DNA of 64,000 nucleotides. Source: Bacteroidales bacterium (GTDB taxonomy: Bacteria; Bacteroidota; Bacteroidia; Bacteroidales; CAIWKO01). Below the pieces are notes generated by a model. The model ran no database searches. It was not told where the DNA came from and saw only the letters and a list, made by a program, of their open reading frames with translations. Location: the NCBI GenBank assembly GCA_023228145.1, contig JALOBU010000010.1, forward strand, positions 1-64,000, in the 5' to 3' direction. Position numbers and translations under genes: made by a program. Of the stretch, positions 51,428-61,517 are shown piece after piece; within the stretch, counting starts at the first letter, position 1; each line of letters opens with the position of its first letter.

Positions 51428-52185
51428 ACCACACAGAGTCTGTTATCAAAGTCAGGAATCTTGTAAAAAAATTCGGAGATTTTATTGCAAATGACCGTCT
51501 GAATTTTGATGTGTATAAAGGCGAAATATTCGGATTTTTAGGTGCCAACGGAGCAGGAAAAACCACCGCCATGAAAATTTTGTGCGGACTGTCAAAACCA
51601 AGCTCCGGAGAGGCCGTAGTTGCTGGTTATGATGTTTACAAAGAACCGAATAAAATAAAGAATTGTATCGGTTACATGAGCCAGAAATTTTCTTTATATG
51701 AAGACCTTACTGTAAAAGAAAACATACGGTTTTTTGGTGGAATATATGGAATGAACCGCAGGCAGATAAAGTTAAAAAGCCGGCAACTTATTGACAAACT
51801 TGGCTTAACAAATGCTGCCGACAAATTAATCGCAGAATTACCATTAGGATGGAGACAGAAACTTGCTTTTTCAATAGCACTTGTGCACGACCCCGATATT
51901 GTATTTTTAGACGAGCCAACAAGCGGTGTTGACCCGATTACACGCCGGCAATTCTGGGAACTTATTTATGAAGCGGCTCACGAAGGTGTTACCATATTTC
52001 TGACTACTCATTATATGGATGAAGCCGAATATTGCGACAGGGTTACTATCATGGTTGACGGAAGAATTGAAGCGTTAGACTCCCCGGCAAATCTGAAAAA
52101 AACTTATAATGCAGGGTCTATGAATGAAGTTTTTTTAAAATTAGCAAGAAGCCAGGAACTAACTAAGGAATATTTTAACAGTTAA
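51424..52185 (+). CDS. ABC transporter ATP-binding protein (second half of YbhF-like pair)
   Basis: The protein has about 253 residues from the ATG that overlaps the upstream stop codon (atga). Walker A is GANGAGKTTAM, and Walker B is IVFLDEPTSGVD. The signature loop is degenerate: ELPLGWRQKLAFS replaces LSGG with PLGW. This suggests an asymmetric pair in which one nucleotide site is weaker. An upstream TTG at 51394 would add ten residues inside the previous gene and is unlikely. Confidence 0.92.
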   Translation: MNHTESVIKVRNLVKKFGDFIANDRLNFDVYKGEIFGFLGANGAGKTTAMKILCGLSKPSSGEAVVAGYDVYKEPNKIKNCIGYMSQKFSLYEDLTVKENIRFFGGIYGMNRRQIKLKSRQLIDKLGLTNAADKLIAELPLGWRQKLAFSIALVHDPDIVFLDEPTSGVDPITRRQFWELIYEAAHEGVTIFLTTHYMDEAEYCDRVTIMVDGRIEALDSPANLKKTYNAGSMNEVFLKLARSQELTKEYFNS

Positions 52186-52196
52186 ACAAACTAACA

Positions 52197-53306
52197 GTGA
52201 TACATTTTATAGGTTTTGTTAAGAAAGAGTTTCATCATATTTTTCGCGACAAACGAACGCTTATCATTCTTTTTGCCTTGCCTGTTGTACAGATGTTTCT
52301 TTTTGGGTATATAATCACAACTGAGGTTAGAAATGCGCATATTGCTATTCTTGACAATTCAAAGGACAAAACCACCCGAAAAATAATTGATAAACTAAAT
52401 TCTTCCGATTTTTTTATAATAACAAAATATCTCAATAATGAAAAGGAGATTGAAAATTGTTTCCGGAAAGGGCAAGCCAAAGAAGTTGTAATTTTTGAAC
52501 CAGGATTTGCACAGAAATTGTTAAGAGAAAAAACTGCTTCGGTTCATCTTATAGCCGACGCCTCTGATGCCAATTCAGCAAATCTTGTAATAAATTATAC
52601 GGCTGGCATTATAAATGATTTTATCAGGAAAGAAAACGCTTCGGCAGCAATACCCGTGCAAATTATTCCCGAATCAAGAATGCTCTATAATCCCGAACTA
52701 AAAGGAGTTTATATGTTTGTCCCGGGAACCATGGCAATGATACTTGTATTGATTTGTGCCCTCCTTACTTCGGTTAGTATTGTACGAGAAAAAGAGATGG
52801 GGACAATGGAGGTTTTGCTGATATCACCACTTAAGCCCACTCAGATTATTTTTGGGAAAGTAACACCCTATGTGCTATTATCAATTATCAATGTTATTAC
52901 AATTCTGCTGATGAGTAATTTTGTTTTTGGTTTGCCGGTGCAGGGCAGCATCACTTTGCTTTTGGCAGAATGTGTGTTGTTTATCGTACTTGCTCTGTCT
53001 ATGGGGATATTTATTTCTTCAATGGCCAACACCCAACAGACAGCTATGGTTGGAGCCATGCTGGGGTTAATGCTTCCAACCATATTGCTTTCAGGTTTTA
53101 TTTTCCCTATTGATAATATGCCGGGATGGATACAATGGATTTGTTATATAAATCCTACAACGTGGTTTATTATAATATTAAAAAATATTATGCTCAAAGG
53201 GCTTGGGTTTTTAAGTGTCTGGAAAGAAACACTTATACTCTTCGGATTGACAGTTTTTTTATTAGTTGTCAGCATAAAAAAGTTTAAAATCAGGCTTAAA
53301 GCTTAG
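52197..53306 (+). CDS. ABC-2 type permease (YbhS-like)
   Basis: The 369-residue protein starts with GTG. It has one N-terminal helix, a large extracytoplasmic domain (about 45-175) and five C-terminal helices. The permease signature REKEMGTMEVLLISPLKPTQIIFGK (about 198-222) contacts the ATPase. It is paralogous to the next gene, and the two form the membrane heterodimer. Confidence 0.92.
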   Translation: MIHFIGFVKKEFHHIFRDKRTLIILFALPVVQMFLFGYIITTEVRNAHIAILDNSKDKTTRKIIDKLNSSDFFIITKYLNNEKEIENCFRKGQAKEVVIFEPGFAQKLLREKTASVHLIADASDANSANLVINYTAGIINDFIRKENASAAIPVQIIPESRMLYNPELKGVYMFVPGTMAMILVLICALLTSVSIVREKEMGTMEVLLISPLKPTQIIFGKVTPYVLLSIINVITILLMSNFVFGLPVQGSITLLLAECVLFIVLALSMGIFISSMANTQQTAMVGAMLGLMLPTILLSGFIFPIDNMPGWIQWICYINPTTWFIIILKNIMLKGLGFLSVWKETLILFGLTVFLLVVSIKKFKIRLKA

Positions 53307-53320
53307 GTATTATTGTAAAA

Positions 53321-54442
53321 ATGCGAACGATATTATTCATATTGCAAAAAGAGTTTATACAGATACGGCGCAACCGGATGATGATACCGATAATCTTTGT
53401 TCTTCCCTTGGTACAGTTGCTCATTCTTGTAAATGCAGCCAATATGGAAATGAAACACATCAAAATGTGCATAGTGGATAATGACTTAAGCAGTTCGTCT
53501 CGCTTATTGGCAGGGAAGTTTAGCAATTCCAGATTTTTTACCGTTAAAGGCAATACATTCAACCTGAATGATGCCATGAAACAAATTGAAAATGACGAAG
53601 CGGATATGATACTTAATGTTCCTTCTGGTTTTGAGCGTACCTTGCTGCGCGAAAATTCTGCCAAAGTGCAATTACTGTTTAATGCTATAAATGGAACGGT
53701 AGCGGGTATTAGTAATGCTTATGCCAGCCAGATTATTGCCGGATATAATCAAGAGATTATTTCAAAGTGGTTTAAAGTTTCGGATATACCGGTGGGTATA
53801 AGCATGATAAACATTATTCCTTCTTTCTGGTACAATCCCGATATGAATTACAAAATCTTCATGGTTCCGGCCATATTGGTGCTTTTAGTAACAATTATCG
53901 GAGTGGCACTGGCAGCCATGAACATTATCAGGGAAAAAGAAATGGGAAATATTGAGCAAATAAATGTAACACCCATAAGAAAAATACATTTTATTATCGG
54001 GAAACTTCTTCCATTTTGGATTATTGCCCTTGTGATGCTTTCTTTTGGCCTTTTTATCGGGAAGATAATTTATGATATTCCTATTGAAGGGAATCTGGGC
54101 TTGCTTTTTGGTGTTGCCGGTATATATCTTTTGTTGATGCAGGGCTTCGGGCTGATGATTTCAAATACGGCATCTACCATGCAACAGGCTTTATTTGGTG
54201 CTTTTGGATTTCTTATCGTGTTTATCATGATGAGCGGAATTTTTACACCGACAGAAAGCATGCCTCATTGGGCACAGATAATTAATTATGGCAATCCCAT
54301 TGCTTATTTCATGAAGCTTATCCGCATGATATTACTTAAAGGCTCAGGCTTTGCCGATATTTATAAAGACTTCATGATATTGTTGGGATATGGACTAATT
54401 GTAATTACAATAGCCATTGTGAGATATCGTAAAGTTACATGA
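53321..54442 (+). CDS. ABC-2 type permease (YbhR-like)
   Basis: The 373-residue protein matches its upstream neighbour in layout: an N-terminal helix with ILQKEFIQIRRNRMMIPIIFV, a large outer domain and the conserved REKEMGNIEQINVTPIRKIHFIIGK. It completes the tetR-tolC-hlyD-abc-abc-perm-perm operon, a tripartite exporter. Substrates are likely hydrophobic drugs by analogy with YbhFSR; nothing in the sequence fixes them. Confidence 0.92.
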   Translation: MRTILFILQKEFIQIRRNRMMIPIIFVLPLVQLLILVNAANMEMKHIKMCIVDNDLSSSSRLLAGKFSNSRFFTVKGNTFNLNDAMKQIENDEADMILNVPSGFERTLLRENSAKVQLLFNAINGTVAGISNAYASQIIAGYNQEIISKWFKVSDIPVGISMINIIPSFWYNPDMNYKIFMVPAILVLLVTIIGVALAAMNIIREKEMGNIEQINVTPIRKIHFIIGKLLPFWIIALVMLSFGLFIGKIIYDIPIEGNLGLLFGVAGIYLLLMQGFGLMISNTASTMQQALFGAFGFLIVFIMMSGIFTPTESMPHWAQIINYGNPIAYFMKLIRMILLKGSGFADIYKDFMILLGYGLIVITIAIVRYRKVT

Positions 54443-54468
54443 TATTGTTAAAATGTCTTACCCCGATT

Positions 54469-56997
54469 TTATTTCATATAATCAAAAAGTGACTTGACTG
54501 AAATAGCTTTTTTCAGGTCTTCTAATGTTTCTAATGTTTTCACAGAAATACTTACTGAGGAGCCCGGCATCATATCAAAAAAATTGTCGGATAATTCAAC
54601 TTCCCGGCTGTCGCAATTTTCAAAACTTATAAATACATTTTTTGCAAGTTTTTTTGCGCTTAATGTAATTTCATATTCCTTACCGACAGCGATAATATTG
54701 TACGTTATTCCAGGATTTTCAAGCAACAAATCTTTTGCTGCCTTAAAATAAAGAAAATTCTGTGATAAGATTTTTCCGTTGGAGAAAACCGAAGCTGTCA
54801 TTACGAGAGACCCGTGTTTAGAGGCATCACCCAGTATCAATGTTTTATCAACTTTCTCTGCGATTCTCGTCGTACAAGCTTTAATAGTGAGATATTTTTT
54901 TTCTTCCCAGCGAATGTTCCCTTTAAAGTCAATAAGCTTTAATTCAAGCTCTCCTTGAATATTTTGTAGCTTATCAGAAGTAACATAAATAAAAATTTTA
55001 TTTTTATTTTCAAGGCTGATTAAAACATCATCATATGCTTTTTTAATAAAAAAATGCAGGGCTTTTTTGTTGTGATAGTAATCTACGCCCGACCATGAAG
55101 CAGCAGGTAGAAAATCATTCAATTGCCAATATGAAACGCCATGAACTCTGGTAGTGGATGAACGGCCGGATTCAACAGACGATTTAATTTTATATGCTTG
55201 TGCCAACTGGCTGAAATAAATATATTCGTCAATATTTTCGGGCAATTTGTATTCTTGCACAATGTCGTTTTTTATGATGTTAAAATCAGGAATGTTTTTT
55301 TGAAAATACTTAAGGGTATCAAATGGTTGGAGCAAATCTTTTTTTTCTAACATTTTCAGCAAAGTTCCTTTTTCGGGAAAACTCCAAAATCCGGAGTAGT
55401 TAATTAATTCCCCAAAAGTTTCTGTTTTTTCATAATCTGGAAATAAAAAGCAACTCGTGTCTTGAAATTGTATTTTGTTTTTATTGTTTATTTGCTCGTT
55501 GCCGGAAGAAGAAAAAAGGAAATACAATCTTCCGGAGTCTAAGCTGTTAACCAACCCGGGTATAATTTCATAAAACACATTTTGAGATTTGTTTCTAATA
55601 TTATTATTGTCACGTAAATTTTCGCGGGTTTTATTAATAAGGTTTTTATTGTAAGAAATTTCGTCTGAATTAGTATTTACTCCCCACAAAGCAATACACG
55701 GATGATTTCTTAATCGTTTAATGTTTTGTTCTATTTCTTTTTTAACACCACTCACCAAAACACTATCATTTGTGTACAACGCACTTGTAAACATAAAATC
55801 CTGTAGTACAAGAATACCATATTTATCGCATAGTTCATAAAAAACATCATTTTCATAAACTCCACCGCCACAAACTCGGAGCATATTAATGTTTGATTCC
55901 TTTGCCAGAGAAATTATTTTTTTATATTGTCGCTCAGAGATTTCTGACAAAAATATGTTTTGAGGAACATAATTTGATCCTTTCAGAAAAACAGCTTCTC
56001 CATTAATTTTGATGAAAACAGATTCGCCGGCTTCATAATTTTCTTTTTTTATTTCAATGGTTCGTAACCCAAAATTCAATTGCTTTGAAGCAATAATTTG
56101 TTTCCCGATATAAATATTGATAAGAAATTTGTAAAAATGAGGGTTCCCCAAATTATGAACCCACCAAAGAATGGGGTTTATAATTGAAAAATTCAGCATA
56201 CAATTATTGCTTCCTTTGTTAAGCGAAAACTTATCCAGGGCATACAGATTTTTATTATCTGCACCTTCAATTTTTATTACAACTTCTTGTTCGGTATCTG
56301 ATAAAATTTGTGTCTTTAATGTGAGTTCGGCTTTTTCTTTAGATAATGAATTTTGAACGAGCTGTACATCCTCAATTTGCAAATTGTTCCATATATTCAA
56401 GTATATTGGACGCCATATACCGGTTGTTATAATTTCAGTACTGTATTCCCCCAAAAACCGGAATTGTACTTTTCGGGCAAATATCTGCTCAGAAGTTGGA
56501 AGAGCTTGATTCATTTGTTTAGTTTCATCTTTCCCGTGTAAAACTATTGGTTCAAAAACTATTTTAAGCTCATTATTGCCTTTTATTAAATAATTTTTTA
56601 TGTCGGCGCTCCACTGGCAAAACATATTATTCGCAGTAAAAACAAGGTTTTGGTTCACATAAACCTTTGCGTAAGTATCAAGCCCTTCACAAACAAGTTC
56701 AACGTGATTGTTTTTCAACAAGTTATCATCTGCCTGAAAAATTGTATGATATTCCCATGTCTTGCTTTCAATCCATTGGATGTTTTTATCGTTACAAGCA
56801 TAAAAGGGGACATCAATTATTTTATTGTTGTAAAGATCCTTGTAAACAGAGCCGGGAACTTTAGCAGGTAACCATTGATGAGTCTCAGATTCCGAAAACT
56901 TCCAATTTTCATTTAATACTATTTTTTTAAAAGTTTGGGCGTTTAAAAGCGAAAAATAACAGATAAACAAAAAAAACAAAAGGATTTTTTTCAGCAT
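54469..56997 (-). CDS. GH2 beta-mannosidase-like protein lacking both catalytic glutamates
   Basis: The 842-residue protein has a signal peptide (cleavage near LNAQ). The N-terminal sugar-binding domain has NENWKFSESETHQW and VYKDLYNN. An immunoglobulin-like domain and a TIM barrel follow, with NINMLRVCGGGVYENDVFYELCDKYG. Beta-mannosidases of this family have RNHPxIALWCGNNE (acid/base Glu) and a later S-E-Y-G-F-Q-S-x-P (nucleophile Glu). Here the first reads ALWGVNTN with N443, and the second reads NYSGFWSFP with Y534. The spacing (91 residues) fits a true alignment. YWQLND and ASWSGVDYY are retained. It may be a carbohydrate-binding pseudoenzyme, or a glycosidase with unusual chemistry. Confidence 0.85.
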   Translation of the reverse strand: MLKKILLFFLFICYFSLLNAQTFKKIVLNENWKFSESETHQWLPAKVPGSVYKDLYNNKIIDVPFYACNDKNIQWIESKTWEYHTIFQADDNLLKNNHVELVCEGLDTYAKVYVNQNLVFTANNMFCQWSADIKNYLIKGNNELKIVFEPIVLHGKDETKQMNQALPTSEQIFARKVQFRFLGEYSTEIITTGIWRPIYLNIWNNLQIEDVQLVQNSLSKEKAELTLKTQILSDTEQEVVIKIEGADNKNLYALDKFSLNKGSNNCMLNFSIINPILWWVHNLGNPHFYKFLINIYIGKQIIASKQLNFGLRTIEIKKENYEAGESVFIKINGEAVFLKGSNYVPQNIFLSEISERQYKKIISLAKESNINMLRVCGGGVYENDVFYELCDKYGILVLQDFMFTSALYTNDSVLVSGVKKEIEQNIKRLRNHPCIALWGVNTNSDEISYNKNLINKTRENLRDNNNIRNKSQNVFYEIIPGLVNSLDSGRLYFLFSSSGNEQINNKNKIQFQDTSCFLFPDYEKTETFGELINYSGFWSFPEKGTLLKMLEKKDLLQPFDTLKYFQKNIPDFNIIKNDIVQEYKLPENIDEYIYFSQLAQAYKIKSSVESGRSSTTRVHGVSYWQLNDFLPAASWSGVDYYHNKKALHFFIKKAYDDVLISLENKNKIFIYVTSDKLQNIQGELELKLIDFKGNIRWEEKKYLTIKACTTRIAEKVDKTLILGDASKHGSLVMTASVFSNGKILSQNFLYFKAAKDLLLENPGITYNIIAVGKEYEITLSAKKLAKNVFISFENCDSREVELSDNFFDMMPGSSVSISVKTLETLEDLKKAISVKSLFDYMK

Positions 56998-57269
56998 GAT
57001 AATTTTAATATTGTCCCGTTAAAATTAAAACATTTTTAATTGATTGCGATTAAGTTCCGTAACATTTTACTGACGCGCAGATTGAGGGAAGTCATGTTGT
57101 TGATAAAATACACTATGAAAGCCCTTTGATGTCGTTATCGTTATTTAGGAACATTAAAATTTATTTGCCTGTTAATCTGTTATTTGTGACATTTAAAAAA
57201 AATTTTTCTTGACTTTTCATTTAAATAATATTTACTTTGCACTTCAAAGTACTTTTTAAAACAAATAAA

Positions 57270-57902
57270 ATGAATCAGCAAAATGAGCATTTAAAAAATC
57301 TCTCAGAGATACGTTCATTGATGGAATCCTCAACCAAATTTTTATCACTGAGCGGGTTGGCGGGAGTATTTATTGGGGTAATAGCCTTGTGCGGTGCGGC
57401 AGTGGCATACATGTATTTGAATCTGGATGTTTTCAGTGATAATTATTACGTTCATTTATCAAGCGGCAAGGTTTTTAATTTCGGGAACATGGCATTTTTC
57501 GTTACGGATGCTGTTGCCATGCTTATATTGGCATTAACGGTCGGAATAATTTTTACTATCCGTAAAGCCCGCAAAAAAGAACTGGCTGTCTGGAATGCGG
57601 CAGTGAAAAAGTTTCTGGTTAATCTTTTTGTTCCTTTAGTAGCTGGAGGCTTGTTTTGCCTGGTTTTGTTGTACTACCATATTATTATACTTATTGCTCC
57701 CGTCATGCTGATATTTTACGGAATTTCTCTGGTGAGCGCATCGGTATTTACTTTCAAATTAATTCGTTATTTGGGCTACAGCGAAATAATTCTCGGCTTG
57801 CTTGCCTGTTTTTATATTGGTTACGGATTACTTTTCTGGGCCTTGGGTTTTGGAGTGCTTCACATTATTTACGGAATAGTAATGTATGTTAAATACGAGT
57901 AA
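57270..57902 (+). CDS. Membrane protein with paired winged-helix regulator
   Basis: About 210 residues. The first 30 residues are hydrophilic and helical (NEHLKNLSEIRSLMESSTKF), followed by about six transmembrane helices. No domain of known function is recognised. The ATG at 57270 is preferred to a TTG at 57237. Its stop codon overlaps the start of the winged-helix gene (taatg), so the two are co-translated, which suggests a membrane sensor/regulator pair. Confidence 0.75.
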   Translation: MNQQNEHLKNLSEIRSLMESSTKFLSLSGLAGVFIGVIALCGAAVAYMYLNLDVFSDNYYVHLSSGKVFNFGNMAFFVTDAVAMLILALTVGIIFTIRKARKKELAVWNAAVKKFLVNLFVPLVAGGLFCLVLLYYHIIILIAPVMLIFYGISLVSASVFTFKLIRYLGYSEIILGLLACFYIGYGLLFWALGFGVLHIIYGIVMYVKYE

Positions 57903-58216
57903 TGAGCGAAGAATTTGATATAAATAATCTGAACAAGGTTTTTGAAAGCCGTATCCGGCTTGGGGTGATGTCGGTGCTGAGCGTAAATGAAAGCATTGAT
58001 TTTAATGCGCTTAAAAAACTACTCAATGTTACTGATGGTAATCTAGCCAGCCATATCAGCGCTCTTGAAAAAAGTGAGTACATTGTAGTTATGAAACAGT
58101 TTATTGGTAAAAAGCCCCGAACTACTTATAAAATAACAAAAACGGGCAAAGAAGCCTTTGTGAAACACCTGACTTTTCTGGAAAATATTATTCATAAAAA
58201 CATCAAAGACAAATAA
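57902..58216 (+). CDS. Winged-helix transcriptional regulator (MarR/HTH_34-like)
   Basis: The 104-residue protein is a single winged-helix domain: FESRIRLGVMSVLSV, then FNALKKLLNVTDGNLASHISALEKSEYIVV (recognition helix) and the wing GKKPRTTYKITKTGKEAF. Such small regulators are common next to membrane-protein genes. It probably controls this cluster. It overlaps the upstream gene by one base. Confidence 0.88.
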   Translation: MSEEFDINNLNKVFESRIRLGVMSVLSVNESIDFNALKKLLNVTDGNLASHISALEKSEYIVVMKQFIGKKPRTTYKITKTGKEAFVKHLTFLENIIHKNIKDK

Positions 58217-58286
58217 AAATCTGCGGATAACTGATTAAATTAGATATGTTTAAATAAATAACAGACAAACATCTAAAACCAAAAAC

Positions 58287-61058
58287 ATGAAAAAAAATGA
58301 TTTTTTGCTGATTATTTCAGTGGCGCTTTACAGCGCATTGTTTTACAGGCAATCGCCGGGTATAAACTTCATGCTGTTTTCTTTTGCATTAATTATTTTG
58401 TTACTGATTAGAAACAAAACATTAATTAAAAACACCTATTGGTATGTAGCTGCGGCCGGAAGTATTGTTTCGGGGGTTTGTGTGATGTTGTACGGCACCT
58501 GGCTGGCATTTTTCGCCAATATGGTTTCATTAAGTTTAATATCAGCGCTAAGCATCAGCAAAAACTCGTCGGTATTGCTGGCGGGTATTTACGCTTTGTA
58601 TTCCTATGTTTCATCCATTGGCTTTATGATTGTGGATTTTATTGAACGCCGCTCCACTAAAAACAAACCCATGGGAAGCAAATTCTGGATTAAACTTTCC
58701 ATTGGTGTAGGAATTTTTGCGGTAATTGTGTTGTTTTTCTTCCTGTACCAACAATCCAACCCGCTTTTTAAAGACTTAACCCGAAAAATTAATCTCGATT
58801 TTATTTCTTGGCCATGGGTGCGATTTACATTTCTGGGATTTTTGATTTTATACGGGTTTTTCTATCACAGAAATTTTCCGGCAATTTACCGCTGGGATGT
58901 CAACATTCCAGAAAACCTGCAACAATCAAACTACGAAGAAAAAGGCAATATATTTTTCGGAAAAAAATTAAACGAAACGCTGGAGCGTCGCTCGGGAGTG
59001 ATCCTGCTGGCCTTGCTTAATGTTTTGTTACTGGTAGTAAATGTGCTGGATGTAGTTTATCTGTGGATTACCAGACAATTGCCGGAAGGAATGACTCTGG
59101 CTGAATCGCTGCATCAGGGAACAGGGACTCTTATAGTTTCCATAGTGCTTGCAATTATAATAATTCTTTTCTATTTCAGGGGGTGCCTGAATTTTTCAGA
59201 CAAAAACAAATATATCAAATGGCTGGCTTATGTATGGATATTACAAAATGTTTTTGTTTTAGTGTCAACAGGTTATCGTAACCTGCTTTATATCAGCGAA
59301 TACAGTTTGACATACAAACGTTTGGGTGTTTATGTATGGTTGCTTTTAACAATACTCGGGCTTATCACTACTTTTTACAAACTTTGGCGTAAAAAAAGCA
59401 ATCTTTACCTTTTTAAAGCCAACAGCTTGGTGGTTTATCTGGTGCTGGTGCTTTTCGCATGTTTCAACTGGGACCAGGTAATTACCCGCTTTAACATTAA
59501 ATATTCAAAAAGTGTTGATAAAAATTATCTGGTGGAATTGAAATCCCCTGCCAGTTTACCCGACCTGCTTACCATGCCGCCGGATGAATTTGATTTTACC
59601 AAAGAAGCATTTGACCTGCAGAATGATTACAATTATTACAGCAGTTATTATTACGACAAATTGTTTTACCGGGGAAATTACACGGCCAAGCTTCACAAAC
59701 GGCTGTACGATTTTCTGAACAACCTCAGCAACGTGGACTGGCGTTCGTGGAACCTGGCAGCAAGCCGCACCGAAAAAGAAATTTACCGGCTTAGTGATGA
59801 AGGAAAAATTGCCAAACTTTTGCTGCGCAAACAAAAGATAACAAACCTAAAGGCCCTTAAAAATCTTAAAACCCTTGAATATATCAATGTTGCGGAAAAT
59901 CAAATCAAAGACCTTACCCCCCTTTCTGTTATGGACAAACTTGTTTTTCTGGATGTTTCGCAAAACGGAATTTATAATCTCGACAGCCTATCGTATATTC
60001 CTAATCTTAAGCAGCTGATTTTATCTAATAATTATATTAATGACTTTACGAAACTCAAAGATTTTAAAACACTCACGGAGTTAAACATTTCAGAAAATAG
60101 CGGGATTATTGACATTTCGCCGCTTGCTTCCCTCGACAAGCTTACTTCACTTGATATTTCTTCAAACGAGATAATAAATGCAGAAAGCCTGAAGAGTTTG
60201 ATTAATCTGAAAAACCTCAACATCAGCAGTATGAAAAATTCTGAAACTATAAAAAATCTGCCGGTACTGGCCGGACTGGAAGAAATAAATCTCTCTAAAA
60301 ATAATTTCAAACTGGACGATATTTCGCTGATTGAAAAATTCAAAGAGTTTAAAAACCTTAAAACCATTGATATTTCGGGCAACAATCTGAAAAATCTTTA
60401 CCTGCTCACCGACGTAAAAAATCCGGCATTTTCTTTGTTTTTCGGCTGGGCAGAAGAAAAAAATGCACAGCCCATTTTTGCTTCACTCGTAAAACTTACG
60501 GCAGCATCAAACGCCATACGCAACCTGGAAGCATTGGCTTATTATCCCCAACTCAAGTACCTGGACTTGTCACACAACAGTCTGAACTCAACAGAAACAC
60601 TTAAGATGCTTACCGAGCTGGAAACATTAAACCTGAGCAACACTTCCTTTGTGAATTTTGATGATATCTCAAAATTATCCAAACTTAAAACACTAAATAT
60701 ATCCTCTAATATGATTCCGGATATTTCAGCAATGACTCTGCCTGCAATTGAGGAGCTTGACCTGTCAAAGAATCAGCTGGTAAATATCGAACGATTAACC
60801 CAAATGAAAAACCTGAAAAAACTTAACCTGTCGCAAAACCTTATATATGATATATCACCCATATTGTATCTCAAAAAACTTGAAACACTTGATATTTCCA
60901 CCAATTCAGTTTCTGATTATGAAGTGCTTTATAAAATGAAACAACTGAAAGAGTTAAAAGTCTCCAACATCACGCTCGATACATACAATTCGCTGAAGGA
61001 AAATCTACCAAATACACGCATCATTGCGAGCCAGATAAGCAAAAGAAGTTCAAAGTAA
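58287..61058 (+). CDS. DUF4173/DUF4153-type membrane domain fused to SDS22-like leucine-rich repeats
   Basis: The 923-residue protein has about twelve transmembrane segments in residues 1-430. The DUF4173-like signatures are YVWILQNVFVLVSTGYRNLLYISEYSLTYKRLGVYVWLLLT. A linker rich in Tyr/Asn/Asp follows. From about residue 515 to the end there are some 17 leucine-rich repeats of about 22 residues, of the L-x-x-L-x-x-L-D-[LIV]-S-x-N-x-I type. The repeats should form a curved binding surface. Ligand and sidedness are not known. The gene is third in a five-gene run with a winged-helix regulator and two further membrane proteins. Confidence 0.82.
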   Translation: MKKNDFLLIISVALYSALFYRQSPGINFMLFSFALIILLLIRNKTLIKNTYWYVAAAGSIVSGVCVMLYGTWLAFFANMVSLSLISALSISKNSSVLLAGIYALYSYVSSIGFMIVDFIERRSTKNKPMGSKFWIKLSIGVGIFAVIVLFFFLYQQSNPLFKDLTRKINLDFISWPWVRFTFLGFLILYGFFYHRNFPAIYRWDVNIPENLQQSNYEEKGNIFFGKKLNETLERRSGVILLALLNVLLLVVNVLDVVYLWITRQLPEGMTLAESLHQGTGTLIVSIVLAIIIILFYFRGCLNFSDKNKYIKWLAYVWILQNVFVLVSTGYRNLLYISEYSLTYKRLGVYVWLLLTILGLITTFYKLWRKKSNLYLFKANSLVVYLVLVLFACFNWDQVITRFNIKYSKSVDKNYLVELKSPASLPDLLTMPPDEFDFTKEAFDLQNDYNYYSSYYYDKLFYRGNYTAKLHKRLYDFLNNLSNVDWRSWNLAASRTEKEIYRLSDEGKIAKLLLRKQKITNLKALKNLKTLEYINVAENQIKDLTPLSVMDKLVFLDVSQNGIYNLDSLSYIPNLKQLILSNNYINDFTKLKDFKTLTELNISENSGIIDISPLASLDKLTSLDISSNEIINAESLKSLINLKNLNISSMKNSETIKNLPVLAGLEEINLSKNNFKLDDISLIEKFKEFKNLKTIDISGNNLKNLYLLTDVKNPAFSLFFGWAEEKNAQPIFASLVKLTAASNAIRNLEALAYYPQLKYLDLSHNSLNSTETLKMLTELETLNLSNTSFVNFDDISKLSKLKTLNISSNMIPDISAMTLPAIEELDLSKNQLVNIERLTQMKNLKKLNLSQNLIYDISPILYLKKLETLDISTNSVSDYEVLYKMKQLKELKVSNITLDTYNSLKENLPNTRIIASQISKRSSK

Positions 61059-61076
61059 CCCTTTAAAATAATAGCC

Positions 61077-61517
61077 ATGAAAATAAATTTGTTCAAAGTA
61101 TTGTTATACACATTTTTGGTTTCTTCAGTAGTTACCAGCATTGCTTATTTTATTTTACTTCTTATGTTTAATGACGACCTTTTTACCGGTAAGCACAATG
61201 ATGAATTTTTTCTGATAAGTATCGCAGAACTTTCCGGCATTGCTTTTTTCAGCATACTGTATATGGTTTCTTTTTTTCTGCCGCTTTTCTACATTCAGAA
61301 AAAACAGATTGCCGAACATAAGCCCGAAGAGCTTTTCGGGCGTTTTATGCCGCTGGTGTCGCTGATTGCCTCGTTTTTTGCCTTTTTGGTTTTATTGATA
61401 GGCGAGCCCTACAACGGAATTGAAAGCATTGTCTGGATTAATTTCTGGCTGTTTTACCTACTTTCATATTCCGGGCTGGCAGCTTTTGTTTATCTGGTAA
61501 AAAACAATAAACGATGA
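61077..61517 (+). CDS. Small membrane protein, four transmembrane helices
   Basis: The 146-residue protein has about four hydrophobic segments, with KHNDEFFLISIAELSG in an exposed loop and GEPYNGIESIVWINFW before the last helix. No family is recognised. It overlaps the next gene by four bases (atga) and follows the LRR membrane protein by 18 nt. Confidence 0.7.
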   Translation: MKINLFKVLLYTFLVSSVVTSIAYFILLLMFNDDLFTGKHNDEFFLISIAELSGIAFFSILYMVSFFLPLFYIQKKQIAEHKPEELFGRFMPLVSLIASFFAFLVLLIGEPYNGIESIVWINFWLFYLLSYSGLAAFVYLVKNNKR

